From NCBI GenBank assembly GCA_020438485.1, contig JAGQUM010000037.1, positions 1 to 36,067 of the forward strand: a stretch of 36,067 nt of DNA, given 5' to 3'. Under the pieces are notes generated by a model that ran no database searches, was not told the origin of the DNA, and saw only the letters and a list, made by a program, of their open reading frames with translations. Position numbers and translations under genes: made by a program. This DNA is from Thermoleophilia bacterium (GTDB lineage: Bacteria > Actinomycetota > Thermoleophilia > Miltoncostaeales > Miltoncostaeaceae). Shown here one piece after another: positions 15,390 through 23,709 of this stretch; position 1 is the stretch's first letter, and every line of letters begins with the position of its first letter.

Positions 15390-16474
15390 GGGGGCTCACG
15401 TTCCACGGCAACGGCGACGTGCGCGTGGAGGAGGTTCCCGACGCGTCAATCGAGCAGCCCACGGACGCGGTGGTGCGCGTCACGATGGCGGCGATCTGCG
15501 GGTCCGACCTCCACGTGCTCCAGAGCGGCGAGGCGTTCGGTTTCGCGCCCGGGGCGCGGCTCGGGCACGAGTTCATCGGCGTGGTGGAGGAGGTCGGCTC
15601 CGACGTCCACACGGTCTCCCCGGGCGACCGCGTCGCCGTGGCCGCGGGTGTGAGCTGCGGTGACTGCGTCTACTGCCAGGAGGGCAAGCGGTACGCGTGC
15701 ACGCGGATGTCGATGTTCGGCTGGGCCCCCCGCCTGTGGCGCCACGGTGGCGACGTCCAGGGCGGCCAGTCGCAGTTCGCCCGCGTCCCGCTGGCCGACT
15801 CCACGCTGTTCCGGGTGCCCGACGAGATCGCGTCGCCCGAGCGGCAGGCCACCCTCCTGCCGCTGGTCGACGTGATGTCCACCGGCTGGCACGGCCTCAT
15901 CTCCGGCGGCGCGGGCCCGGGCTGCGACGTGGCCGTCATCGGCGACGGCGCGGTGGGCCTGTCGGCCGTGCACTGCGCCAGGGCCATCGGCGCGCGCAGC
16001 ATCATCTGCATGGGGCACCACGACGACCGGCTGACGCTGGCGCTGCGGCTGGGCGCCACGCACACGGTCACCACGCGCAACCCGGACGAGATCCGCGAGC
16101 TGGTGCGCGAGGCGACCGACGGGCACGGCGCGCACGTCGTGGTGGACACCATCTCCAGCGAGGCGTCGATGCAGGGCGCCCACGCGGCCGTGCGGGCAGG
16201 GGGCAGCATCGCGTGCCTGGGGATGGATCACTTCAAGGGTCAGGTGCCGGCCATCAACTGGTACGACCAGTTCGTGCGCAACATCACCGTCACCGGGGGA
16301 CTCATCCCGATGGGCCACTACATACCGGCGCTCATGGGCCTCGCGGCGCGCGGCGAGGTGGATCCGGCGCCGATGCTCACGACGCGCCTCGGCCTGGACG
16401 ACGCGCCCGAGGGGTACCGCATGATGGCCGGCCGCGCCCCGGGCGTGCTCAAGGTGGCCCTGGAGTTCGGGTGA
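15386..16474 (+). CDS. Zinc-dependent alcohol dehydrogenase (MDR family)
   Basis: The 362-aa protein has the medium-chain dehydrogenase/reductase plan. CGSDLHV holds the catalytic zinc Cys, LGHEFIGVVEEVG is the GHE signature, and CGDCVYCQEGKRYAC supplies the four structural-zinc cysteines. The nucleotide-binding fold has VAVIGDGAVGLSAVHCA. The C-terminal part (GLIPMGHYIPALMGLA) is typical of alcohol and threonine dehydrogenase relatives. The substrate is not predictable; NAD(P)-linked oxidation of an alcohol is the family role. The start ATG overlaps the hemQ stop (ATGA), and the stop overlaps the next GTG, so the three genes are tightly coupled. Confidence 0.92.
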   Translation: MRGLTFHGNGDVRVEEVPDASIEQPTDAVVRVTMAAICGSDLHVLQSGEAFGFAPGARLGHEFIGVVEEVGSDVHTVSPGDRVAVAAGVSCGDCVYCQEGKRYACTRMSMFGWAPRLWRHGGDVQGGQSQFARVPLADSTLFRVPDEIASPERQATLLPLVDVMSTGWHGLISGGAGPGCDVAVIGDGAVGLSAVHCARAIGARSIICMGHHDDRLTLALRLGATHTVTTRNPDEIRELVREATDGHGAHVVVDTISSEASMQGAHAAVRAGGSIACLGMDHFKGQVPAINWYDQFVRNITVTGGLIPMGHYIPALMGLAARGEVDPAPMLTTRLGLDDAPEGYRMMAGRAPGVLKVALEFG

Positions 16475-17895
16475 GCGGCCTGGGCGACGACGAGCGCCGG
16501 GCGCTGGCCGACGCCGGACAGGCGCACCTTGCCGACAGGGTCGACGCGGCGTCGGGGGAGGACCGCGCCACGCTACTGCGCGACATCCGGGGCCTCGACC
16601 TTCCGCTGGTCGCCGACCTCGTGCGACGCTTCGTGCTGGCCCGCGAGGAGACGCCGCACGGCGGCGAGATCCAGCCGCCCGAGGCCATCGCCCTGCCGGG
16701 GTCGCCCGAGGAACGCGACGCGGAGGCGGCGGCGGCCGCGCGCGGCGAGGAGTTCCTCAGGGCCGGCCGGCTGGCGCTCGTGCTGCTGGCGGGGGGGCAG
16801 GGCTCGCGCCTGGGGTTCGACGGACCCAAGGGTCGCTACCCGTACGGGCCGGTCACGGGCCTGACGCTGTTCGCCCAGCACGCACACCGCGTGCAGGCTC
16901 TGCGCCGCCGGTACGGGGCGGCGCTGCCGCTTTACGTGCTCACGTCGCCCGCCAACGACGACGACACCCGCCGGGCGTTCGCGGAGGCCGGTCACTTCGG
17001 CCTCGACCCCGACAGCGTGCGGTTCGTTGTACAGGGGACGCTGCCCGCCGTGGACATGACCACCGGCCGCATCCTGCTCGACGATGTGGGCCGTCTTGCC
17101 CTGTCACCCGACGGGCACGGAGGCCTGCTGATGGCGCTGCGCCGCTCCGGGGCGCTCGAGCGGATGCGCGCCGACGGGAACACCACCTTCTTCACGTTCC
17201 AGGTCGACAACCCCATCATCCGCGTCGCGAACCCCGCGTTCATCGGCCACCACCTCGAGGCGGATGCCGACATGTCGAACCTGGCGGTGCGCAAGCACGA
17301 CCCGGCGGAGAGGGTGGGCGTCATCGCCCGGGTCGACGGGCGCACGGCGGTCGTGGAGTACAGCGACCTGTCCGACGAGCTCGCGGCCCTGCGGGCCGGG
17401 GACGGCCGCCTCGCGCTGTGGGCGGGGAACATCGCCACGCACCTCGTGGAGGTGGCGTTCGCCGACCGTCTGACGGAGGGAGGCCTGCACCTCCCCTTCC
17501 ACCGGGCCGTGAAGCGGGTGCCGCACGTCGACGCCGCCGGCCGCCGGGTGGAACCGGACGAGCCAAACGCGGTGAAGTTCGAAACCTTCATCTTCGACGC
17601 GCTCGGGCAGGCGCGGCACTCGGTCACCGTCGAGGTTCCCCGCGAGGTGGACTTCAGCCCCATCAAGAACGCCGACGGGTCCGACTCGCCCGAGACGGCC
17701 CGGCGCGACCTCAACCGGCTGTACGCGTCGTGGCTGGAGGCCGCGGGCGTCGCCGTGGCGCGCGACGCGGACGGCGAGCCGCTGCACGACCTGGAGATCG
17801 ACCCCCGGCTGGCGCTCGACGCCGACGAGCTGGCGGCCCGCCTGCCTCCGGGCACGACGATCACGGGCCCGACCGCGCTGGGCCCCGGGGACTGA
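16471..17895 (+). CDS. UDP-sugar pyrophosphorylase, eukaryotic UAP1/UDPGP type
   Basis: The 474-aa protein belongs to the UDPGP type 1 family, which makes UDP-N-acetylhexosamine or UDP-glucose from UTP and the sugar 1-phosphate. Diagnostic blocks are LLAGGQGSRLGFDGPKGRYP (the nucleotide-binding loop), FQVDNPIIRVANPAFIG, GNIATHLVEV, and VEPDEPNAVKFETFIFDAL. These match eukaryotic UAP1 more than the bacterial GlmU or GalU families. The N-terminal helical region and C-terminal domain are full length. The GTG start at 16471 overlaps the upstream stop (GTGA). Choice of GlcNAc, GalNAc or glucose cannot be made from sequence. The link to hemQ and the dehydrogenases is unexplained. Confidence 0.88.
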   Translation: MSGLGDDERRALADAGQAHLADRVDAASGEDRATLLRDIRGLDLPLVADLVRRFVLAREETPHGGEIQPPEAIALPGSPEERDAEAAAAARGEEFLRAGRLALVLLAGGQGSRLGFDGPKGRYPYGPVTGLTLFAQHAHRVQALRRRYGAALPLYVLTSPANDDDTRRAFAEAGHFGLDPDSVRFVVQGTLPAVDMTTGRILLDDVGRLALSPDGHGGLLMALRRSGALERMRADGNTTFFTFQVDNPIIRVANPAFIGHHLEADADMSNLAVRKHDPAERVGVIARVDGRTAVVEYSDLSDELAALRAGDGRLALWAGNIATHLVEVAFADRLTEGGLHLPFHRAVKRVPHVDAAGRRVEPDEPNAVKFETFIFDALGQARHSVTVEVPREVDFSPIKNADGSDSPETARRDLNRLYASWLEAAGVAVARDADGEPLHDLEIDPRLALDADELAARLPPGTTITGPTALGPGD

Positions 17896-18482
17896 CCCCG
17901 CCGTCTCGCCGTGGTGACCCCGCGCGCGTTGCCGGCGGCGGTCCGGCACGTGGTGGGGCTCTTCGGGCGGGGGAGTTGTCTCGACGCCGCGCGTGGATCG
18001 CGAGGCCGGCCGGTGTGCGATGGCACTGGGCGCGCGCCGGTTGGTCGGCCACGCTGGTGAGACGGATGGGGCCGCGGGCGGTCGGCGGCGCACGTCGCGG
18101 CAGGGTTGGGGTCCTTACCCCTCCAGGTGCCCGGCACCGGCCCACTGCGGCCTGCTCACCCCGACCGGCACCGAAGGCCGAGTGGTGCAACCGCACCTGC
18201 CTTGACGAGTGGCGCCACGCCCGGCGCGGGTGGATCCGCTCGTCCGCCACCGACGTCGGCGCCCCGCCCCGCAGCCGCGCCGACGGGGTCACCACACCCA
18301 GCGTCCCGGGTCGGGGTGTCGCGGCGGCGCTCTCACGTGGAACGCATCACGGCGCGGCGAACCCGGAATCCCCGTGTGCGCCGGGTCGTCGGCTCGGGGC
18401 CCGGCACCGATCCTCCCCGAGTCCCTCCCTGTCGCACGCGGTTCTCGCTCGCCGCGCTGCCCGCGACCTCCGACTCGCGACG
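17896..18482. other. Intergenic region with a cysteine-rich possible gene remnant
   Basis: These 587 bases hold no intact gene that I trust. On the plus strand, Cys codons cluster in two frames: CPAPAHCGLL at about 18128-18157 and, in another frame, EWCNRTCLDEWRHARRG at about 18180-18230. Joined, they would resemble a zinc-ribbon motif, so a frameshifted or degraded small gene is possible. No clear hairpin ends the upstream operon. Nothing else is supported. Confidence 0.35.
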
Positions 18483-19427
18483 CTAGCGGAACTCGCGCGG
18501 GAGTTGGAAGAACACGCCCTCGGCGGATGGCTCCTCCGAGCCGGTGCGCCCGTAGCCGCGCGACTCCAGCATCTCGGCGACCTCGCGCACCAGCACCTCC
18601 GGGGCCGACGCGCCGGCGGTCAGCGCCACCCGCCGCTTGCCCTCGAGCCACGCCTCGTCGATGGAGCGGGCGTTCTCGATGAGGTGCGCCTCCGCGCCGG
18701 CCGCGGCGCCCACCTCCACCATGCGGTTGGAGTTCGACGAGTTCTTCGAGCCGACCACCAGCACGAGGTCCGCGCCGCCGCGGACGGCCAGCTTGACCGC
18801 ATCCTGGCGGTTCTGGGTGGCGTAGCAGATGTCGCCCTTGGGGGGGATCTCGAGCGCGGGGAAGCGCTCGCGCAGCACGCCGACGATCTCGGCCATGTCG
18901 TCCAGAGACAGCGTGGTCTGCGTCGCCAGGGCGACGTTGTCCGGGTCCGGCACGTCGACCTCGCGGGCCTGCGCCACGTCCTCCACGACGATCACCCGGT
19001 CGGGGGCCTCGCCACGCGTGCCGATCACCTCGTCGTGGTCCACGTGGCCCACGAGCAGGATCGTCGCGTCGCGCCTGGCGTAGCGGCGCACCTCGGCGTG
19101 GACCTTGCTGACCAGTGGGCACGTCGCGTCGATCACCCGTAGATCGCGGGCGGCGCAGTTGCGGTGCACCTCCGGTGACACGCCGTGGGCCGACAGGATG
19201 ATGGTGGCGCCCTCCGGCACGTCGAGTTCGGTGGGGACGAACACGGCGCCGCGCGCGGACAGGCTGTCGACGACGTGTCGGTTGTGGACGATCTCGCCGC
19301 GCACGTATACGGGCGGGCCCAGCTCCTCCAGCGCCCGCTCCACGGTTTCGATGGCGCGGTCCACGCCCGCGCAGTACCCGCGGGGGGCGACCAGGTCCAG
19401 GGAGGGGGAGGCGTCGGCGGTCGTCAT
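18483..19427 (-). CDS. ispH: 4-hydroxy-3-methylbut-2-enyl diphosphate reductase
   Basis: IspH (LytB) makes IPP and DMAPP in the last step of the MEP isoprenoid pathway using a 4Fe-4S cluster. The 314-aa protein has all three cluster cysteines: GYCAGVDRA near residue 19, DATCPLVSKVH near 103, and GDICYATQNRQ near 200. Other conserved blocks are VYVRGEIVHN, LSAHGVSPEV, VGSKNSSNSNRMVE and LTAGASAPE. The start at 19427 fits a TACCCT -10 element on the minus strand 7 nt upstream (leaderless) and gives the normal length. It is divergent from the inositol-phosphatase gene, with 79 nt shared between them. Confidence 0.97.
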   Translation of the reverse strand: MTTADASPSLDLVAPRGYCAGVDRAIETVERALEELGPPVYVRGEIVHNRHVVDSLSARGAVFVPTELDVPEGATIILSAHGVSPEVHRNCAARDLRVIDATCPLVSKVHAEVRRYARRDATILLVGHVDHDEVIGTRGEAPDRVIVVEDVAQAREVDVPDPDNVALATQTTLSLDDMAEIVGVLRERFPALEIPPKGDICYATQNRQDAVKLAVRGGADLVLVVGSKNSSNSNRMVEVGAAAGAEAHLIENARSIDEAWLEGKRRVALTAGASAPEVLVREVAEMLESRGYGRTGSEEPSAEGVFFQLPREFR

Positions 19428-19434
19428 GGCGGTC

Positions 19435-19499
19435 AGGGTAACGGGTTCGCGGCGGGACGCGACCCGGGTGGTGCCGACGGCCCCCTCGTCTGGCAGGCT
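19435..19499. promoter_or_regulatory. Divergent leaderless promoters, ispH and inositol-phosphatase gene
   Basis: TACCCT on the minus strand (19435-19440) ends 7 nt before the ispH ATG. CAGGCT on the plus strand (19494-19499) ends 7 nt before the ATG at 19507. Both have the leaderless spacing. The plus-strand box is the weaker match. Confidence 0.45.
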
Positions 19500-19506
19500 T
19501 GCGCGC

Positions 19507-20298
19507 ATGGACCTGCGCAACCACCCCGACGCCGGGCTCGTCGATCTCGCCGTGCGCGCGGCCCGGGCCGCGGGGGACGAGCTGCGGGACCGCGCCACGC
19601 GGCCCGCCGAGGGCGTCGAGTCGAAGTCCACCCGGACGGACCTCGTCAGCGCGGCCGATCGCGCCGCCGACGACATCATCCGCGGCATGATCCGCGACGC
19701 CCGGCCGGAGGACGGCCTGCTGACCGAGGAGTCGGGCGAGGACCCGGTCTCGGGCGACGTGCGCTGGGTCGTTGACCCGCTGGACGGCACCATCAACTTC
19801 CTGTGGGGCATCCCGCACTGGGCGGTCAGCATCGCGGCCGAGCGCGGCGGCGAGCCGTTCCTGGGCGTCGTGCTCGATCCTTCGAGGGACGAACTGTTCG
19901 TCGGCGTGCGCAACGTCGGTGCCGAGCTGAACGGGCGGCCCATCCGCGTCAATCCCGCCCCGCCGCTGGACGAGGCCCTGGTGGCCACAGGGTTCCACTA
20001 CTCGGTCGAGGAACGCACGCGCCAGTCGGCCCGCATGGCCGACGTGGTGCCGGTGGTGCGCGACATCCGCCGCTTCGGCGCCGCGGCCCTCGACCTGTGC
20101 TGGGTCGCCGCCGGCCGCTTCGACGGCTACTTCGAGCGCGGCGTCCACGACTGGGACTGGGCCGCCGGGGGACTCATCGCGCGCGAGGCGGGAGCCGGTC
20201 TGGTGGAGCTCCCCCCCGTCGGCGGGCGGCCGTTCGGCGTCGCCGTGGCCCACCCCGACATCCTCGATGACGTCCGGGCGCTCGACGGCTCGGCCTGA
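19507..20298 (+). CDS. Inositol monophosphatase family protein
   Basis: The 263-aa protein has the metal-dependent phosphatase motifs of this family: LTEESGEDP (first metal ligand), WVVDPLDGTINFLWGIP (the DPxDGTxNF signature) and HDWDWAAGGLIAREAG (the WDxAAG motif). Members hydrolyse inositol-1-phosphate, histidinol phosphate, fructose-1,6-bisphosphate or PAP. The sequence alone does not decide, although the TINFLWGIP form is common in SuhB-like enzymes. It is full length. The downstream membrane-protein gene starts inside its last 32 nt, which suggests co-translation. Confidence 0.92.
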   Translation: MDLRNHPDAGLVDLAVRAARAAGDELRDRATRPAEGVESKSTRTDLVSAADRAADDIIRGMIRDARPEDGLLTEESGEDPVSGDVRWVVDPLDGTINFLWGIPHWAVSIAAERGGEPFLGVVLDPSRDELFVGVRNVGAELNGRPIRVNPAPPLDEALVATGFHYSVEERTRQSARMADVVPVVRDIRRFGAAALDLCWVAAGRFDGYFERGVHDWDWAAGGLIAREAGAGLVELPPVGGRPFGVAVAHPDILDDVRALDGSA

Positions 20299-21091
20299 CG
20301 CCCCGCGCTTCTGGGAGCTGGACGCCGCCCGGACCGTCGCCGTGGTGATGATGTCGGCCTACCACGCGGCCTACGACGTGTGGTTCCTGGCCCCGTCCGT
20401 CGGGTTCGACCCGTTCGGCGGCGGATGGCGGGCCCTGCAGGTGGCGACGGGATCCACGTTCATCACGCTGGTGGGCGTCAGCCTGGCGGTGGGCAACGGC
20501 AGGGCCCGGGCCCGGGGCGTGGCGGGCGTGGCCCTGTGGCGCCGCCACGCGCGCCGGGCCGTGGAGGTGTTGGCGGCCGCCACGCTGGTGAGCGCGGCCA
20601 CCCGGGTGGCGCTGGGGCCCGAGGACTACATCCGCTTCGGCGTGCTGCACTGCATCGGCACCATGATGCTCCTGCTGCCGCTGTTCGTGCCGCTGGGCCC
20701 GTGGGTGAACGCGGCGCTCGGCGCGGTCGCGCTGGTTGCCGGCTTCGCGGTGCGGGGGCATGCGAGCACCGTTCCCGGCGCGCTCGTGCTGGGCACGCCG
20801 CCGCCGGGCGGGGCGGGTGTGGACTGGTATCCGTTGCTCCCGTGGGGCGGTCTGGCGCTGATCGGGCTCGCCGTCGGCACGCTGGCCTACCCGGGGGGTG
20901 TTCCCGCCCCGCCGCTCGCCCGGGCGGCTCGCCGCCTGGGCGACGCGCTCGGGCGTCCCAGGCTGGCCGCGCTGACGTGGCCGGGCCGCCACGCGCTGCC
21001 CATCTACCTCGCGCACCAACTCGTGCTGGTCGCCCTGGTGGCCGCCGTGCTGGCGGTGCTGGGGGTCGCCATCGACCCCCGCACCGGGTAG
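20267..21091 (+). CDS. DUF1624 (heparan glucosaminide acetyltransferase-like) membrane protein
   Basis: The 274-aa protein begins FWELDAARTVAVVMMSAYHA, the first helix of DUF1624/HGSNAT-type proteins with a conserved membrane-face His. It then shows about seven hydrophobic segments, among them STFITLVGVSLAVGNGRAR, IRFGVLHCIGTMMLLLPLF and the terminal helix after ALPIYLAHQLVL. Relatives of the wider acyltransferase group move acetyl groups across membranes onto glycans (family knowledge); the substrate is unknown here. The ATG at 20267 lies inside the preceding gene. It converges on lpdA, the two stop codons lying in a 13-bp palindrome. Confidence 0.82.
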   Translation: MTSGRSTARPDAPRFWELDAARTVAVVMMSAYHAAYDVWFLAPSVGFDPFGGGWRALQVATGSTFITLVGVSLAVGNGRARARGVAGVALWRRHARRAVEVLAAATLVSAATRVALGPEDYIRFGVLHCIGTMMLLLPLFVPLGPWVNAALGAVALVAGFAVRGHASTVPGALVLGTPPPGGAGVDWYPLLPWGGLALIGLAVGTLAYPGGVPAPPLARAARRLGDALGRPRLAALTWPGRHALPIYLAHQLVLVALVAAVLAVLGVAIDPRTG

Positions 21092-21096
21092 CCGGG

Positions 21097-22500
21097 CTAC
21101 CTCTTCTTCGCCGGGGGGACGTGCAGCGGGCGGTCCAGGGCCACGAGCGCGGCCTCCTTGAACGCCTCGGCCAGCGTGGGGTGGGCGGCGATGGAGTCGC
21201 CCACCGTGTCGATGCGTGCCTCGGAGTCGATACCGATGACGCCGGCGTTCACGATCTCCGTGGCCGAGTGGCCCACCACCACGACGCCGACGAGCGCGTC
21301 GAGGCCCGTCTCGTGGATCGTCTTCACAAAGCCCGTCTTGTCGGCGAACATCGCGGCGCGGGCGACCGCCTGAAACGGGAACTTGCCGACCCGGACGTTC
21401 TCCTTGCCGTACGTCTCGACGGCCTGCGCCTCCGTGAGCCCCACGGCCGCGACCTCGGGGTCGGTGTAGATGCAGCGCGGCACGACGCCCGACATCTCCA
21501 CCTCGTGGCCGGCGCAGTTCTCCGCGGCCACCTCTCCCTCCTTGAATGCCGTGTGGGCCAGCTGCCAGTAGCCCGCCACGTCGCCCACGGCGTAGATGTG
21601 GCCCACGTTGGTGCGCCGGCGGCCGTCCGTGGGGATGCGCGTCTTCTCGGCCTCGACGCCGGCGGCCTCCAGGCCGAGGTCCTCGACGTTGGCGCGGCGG
21701 CCCGTGGCCACCAGTACCAGGTCGCCCGTCACCGTCTGCTCCGTGCCCTTCGCGTCGGTGAAGTGCAGCGTCACGCCGTCGTCGCCGTCCGTGGCCTTCG
21801 TGGCCTTCGCGCCCAGATGCACGGCGATGCCGCTCTTCTTGAACGCGCGCTCCAGCTCCTTGACGGCGTCGGCGTCCTCCATCGGGATGAGGTGGTCGAG
21901 CATCTCGACGACCGTCACGTCGCTGCCGAAGTGGTTGAAGATCGACGCGAACTCCACGCCGATCACACCGCCGCCGAGCACGATGAGGCGCTTCGGGACA
22001 TCCTCCACGGCCAGGAGCCCGGTGGAGTCCACGCACCGGGGGCCGTCGAGGCCCTCGACCGGCGGGATGGCCGGGCGCGACCCGGTGGCGATGATCGCGT
22101 TCTGGAACCTGACCTGCTCGCCGCCCTCCACCTGGATGGTGTTGGCGTCCGCGAACGTGCCGCGGCCCTCCACGACGGTCACGCCGTTGGCCTTCAGCAG
22201 ACCGCCGACGCCCGTCACCATGCGGTCCACGATCTCGCCCTTGTTGGCCTGAACCCGGGCGAAGTCGAGCTCCGCCGACGGCACCGTGACCCCGAGCTGG
22301 GCGAACGTCGTGTGGGCGTCCTTCATCGCGTGGGCGCTCTGCACCCACGCCTTCGTGGGGATGCACCCCACGTTGAGGCACGTTCCGCCGAGCCTCCCCT
22401 GTTCGATCAGCGCGGCGCTCTTGCCCAGCTGCGCGGCGCGGATGGCGGCCGGGTACCCGCCCGGTCCGCCGCCGAGGACGGCGACATCTACCTCGATCAC
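21097..22500 (-). CDS. lpdA: Dihydrolipoyl dehydrogenase (E3)
   Basis: The 467-aa flavoprotein reoxidises dihydrolipoamide in 2-oxoacid dehydrogenase complexes or the glycine cleavage system, passing electrons to NAD. It has the FAD motif VLGGGPGGYPAAIRAAQ, the redox disulfide GGTCLNVGCIPTK, the NAD motif IVLGGGVIGVEFASIF, the second FAD motif IYAVGDV and the C-terminal AAHPTLAEAFKEA with its catalytic His-Glu pair. GGGAG lies about 7 nt before the GTG at 22500; a longer upstream frame is not conserved-like. No E1 or E2 gene lies beside it, so which complex it serves is open. Confidence 0.95.
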   Translation of the reverse strand: MIEVDVAVLGGGPGGYPAAIRAAQLGKSAALIEQGRLGGTCLNVGCIPTKAWVQSAHAMKDAHTTFAQLGVTVPSAELDFARVQANKGEIVDRMVTGVGGLLKANGVTVVEGRGTFADANTIQVEGGEQVRFQNAIIATGSRPAIPPVEGLDGPRCVDSTGLLAVEDVPKRLIVLGGGVIGVEFASIFNHFGSDVTVVEMLDHLIPMEDADAVKELERAFKKSGIAVHLGAKATKATDGDDGVTLHFTDAKGTEQTVTGDLVLVATGRRANVEDLGLEAAGVEAEKTRIPTDGRRRTNVGHIYAVGDVAGYWQLAHTAFKEGEVAAENCAGHEVEMSGVVPRCIYTDPEVAAVGLTEAQAVETYGKENVRVGKFPFQAVARAAMFADKTGFVKTIHETGLDALVGVVVVGHSATEIVNAGVIGIDSEARIDTVGDSIAAHPTLAEAFKEAALVALDRPLHVPPAKKR

Positions 22501-22605
22501 GAGAACTCCCAGGGGACGACGTGCGATGGACGCGGCCGCGCGCGCGGCCGAACGCACAGAGGGTACCGCGCCGCCTCCGGCGGGGTCGCTCGCGCGGCGA
22601 GCGGC

Positions 22606-22645
22606 GTTCACAACTGGTTCACATCAGCGCCACCGCATGGTCACC
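22606..22645 (+). promoter_or_regulatory. PHO box: four 11-bp direct repeats upstream of pstS
   Basis: Heptamers GTTCACA (22606), GTTCACA (22617), CGCCACC (22628) and GGTCACC (22639) recur every 11 bp. The first two are identical and match the GTTCACC-type direct repeat bound by the response regulator PhoP in actinobacteria. The last unit lies about where the -35 box should be, the usual place for activation under phosphate starvation. The repeats are seen directly; the regulator is inferred. Confidence 0.8.
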
Positions 22646-22665
22646 ACCGTCGAAACCGGCGCCCA

Positions 22666-22671
22666 TACTCT
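22666..22671 (+). promoter_or_regulatory. Probable -10 element of pstSCAB
   Basis: TACTCT lies 20 nt after the last PHO-box unit and about 60 nt before the pstS ATG. The leader contains the AGGAGAG ribosome-binding site. There is no consensus -35, as expected for an activator-dependent promoter. Confidence 0.5.
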
Positions 22672-22731
22672 CGGGGCAGTTGGCCGCCCGTGGGCGGCGC
22701 CGTGACCCCTTGGACACAGGAGAGTTCCCGC

Positions 22732-23697
22732 ATGGCCCGTATTTCCCGTCGCCGTCTCGCCCTCGGGTGCGCGCTTGCGACCATGTCCCTCGGAGTCGTC
22801 GCCGCCGGCTGCGGTGGTGACGACGACAAGTCCTCCTCCAGCGGGGGAGACCTCAAGGGCAAGATCGCCGTGGACGGCTCGTCGACGGTGGGCCCGCTCA
22901 CGTCGGCCGCCGCCGAGCGCTTCAACGAGGACAACCCCGACGTCGACATCACGGTCGGCACGTCCGGCACGGGCGGCGGCTTCGAGGTGTTCTGCAAGGG
23001 CGAGACCGACATCTCGGACGCGTCGCGCGCCATCAAGGACGAGGAGGTCGCGGCCTGCAAGAAGGGCGGCGTCGAGTACGAGGAGCTGCGCGTCGCATCG
23101 GACGGCATCACCATCGTGTCGGGCAAGAACGCCGACCTGGGCGGCGACGGCAACCTCACGAAGGACCAGCTGAAGGCCGTGTGGGGCCCCGACTCGAAGA
23201 TCAAGAACTGGAGCGAGATCCCCGGCGGCAACTTCAAGGGCGTCAAGCTCACGCTGGCCGGCCCCGACTCGCAGTCGGGCACGTACGACTTCTTCAACGA
23301 GGAGGTCTTGGGTGAGGACGCCAAGGGCGACACCCTGGCCCCCCGTCAGGACTACTCCGCGTCGGCCGACGACAACGTCATCGTGCGCGCGGTCGAGGGC
23401 GCCGAGGGTGGCATGGGCTACTTCGGCTACACGTACTACGAGGAGAACCAGGACAAGCTGATGGCCTGGAAGGTGGACGGCGTCGCGCCGAGCGCCGAGA
23501 CCATCACGAGCGGCGACTACCCGCTGTCGCGCCCGCTGTTCATCTACGTTTCCAAGAAGTCCCTGCAGAAGCCCGAGGTCAAGGCGTTCGTCAAGTACTA
23601 CCTGGAGAACGCCACGTCGCTGGCCGAGGAGACGCAGTTCGTCCCGGCGCCGCAGGACGCGCTCGACAAGTCCCTCGAGACGCTCAACGCGGGTTAG
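22732..23697 (+). CDS. pstS: Phosphate-binding lipoprotein PstS
   Basis: PstS captures phosphate outside the membrane and hands it to the PstCA channel. The 321-aa protein has a signal peptide with RRR and a lipobox ending VVAAGC (Cys27), so it is membrane-anchored. Phosphate-binding landmarks are IAVDGSSTVGPLTSAAAE, VGTSGTGGGFEVFCKGETDI and GPDSQSGTYDFF. AGGAGAG lies 9 nt before the ATG. The gene is first in pstSCAB, with a PHO-box array upstream. It is a full-length member of the PstS family rather than the shorter SphX-like form. Confidence 0.96.
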   Translation: MARISRRRLALGCALATMSLGVVAAGCGGDDDKSSSSGGDLKGKIAVDGSSTVGPLTSAAAERFNEDNPDVDITVGTSGTGGGFEVFCKGETDISDASRAIKDEEVAACKKGGVEYEELRVASDGITIVSGKNADLGGDGNLTKDQLKAVWGPDSKIKNWSEIPGGNFKGVKLTLAGPDSQSGTYDFFNEEVLGEDAKGDTLAPRQDYSASADDNVIVRAVEGAEGGMGYFGYTYYEENQDKLMAWKVDGVAPSAETITSGDYPLSRPLFIYVSKKSLQKPEVKAFVKYYLENATSLAEETQFVPAPQDALDKSLETLNAG

Positions 23698-23709
23698 CGG
23701 CACCCGGCG

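Noticed and set aside
6684-18301. Shared short strings (CCTGCTCACCCCG and GGGTCACCACACC) at similar spacing in the gaps near 6.7 kb and 18.2 kb
   Set aside because: The matches are only 13 nt in GC-rich DNA and the sequence between them does not align; not enough for a repeat family.
18289-20253. A 654-codon minus-strand frame across ispH and the inositol-phosphatase gene
   Set aside because: Its translation is Arg/Gly-rich shadow sequence; both real genes have full motif sets in other frames.
20380-22731. A long plus-strand frame that runs into pstS and would make a fusion of over 1,000 aa
   Set aside because: The left part is antisense to lpdA and out of frame with the DUF1624 gene. The PstS signal peptide, lipobox and ribosome-binding site show that the real start is at 22732.
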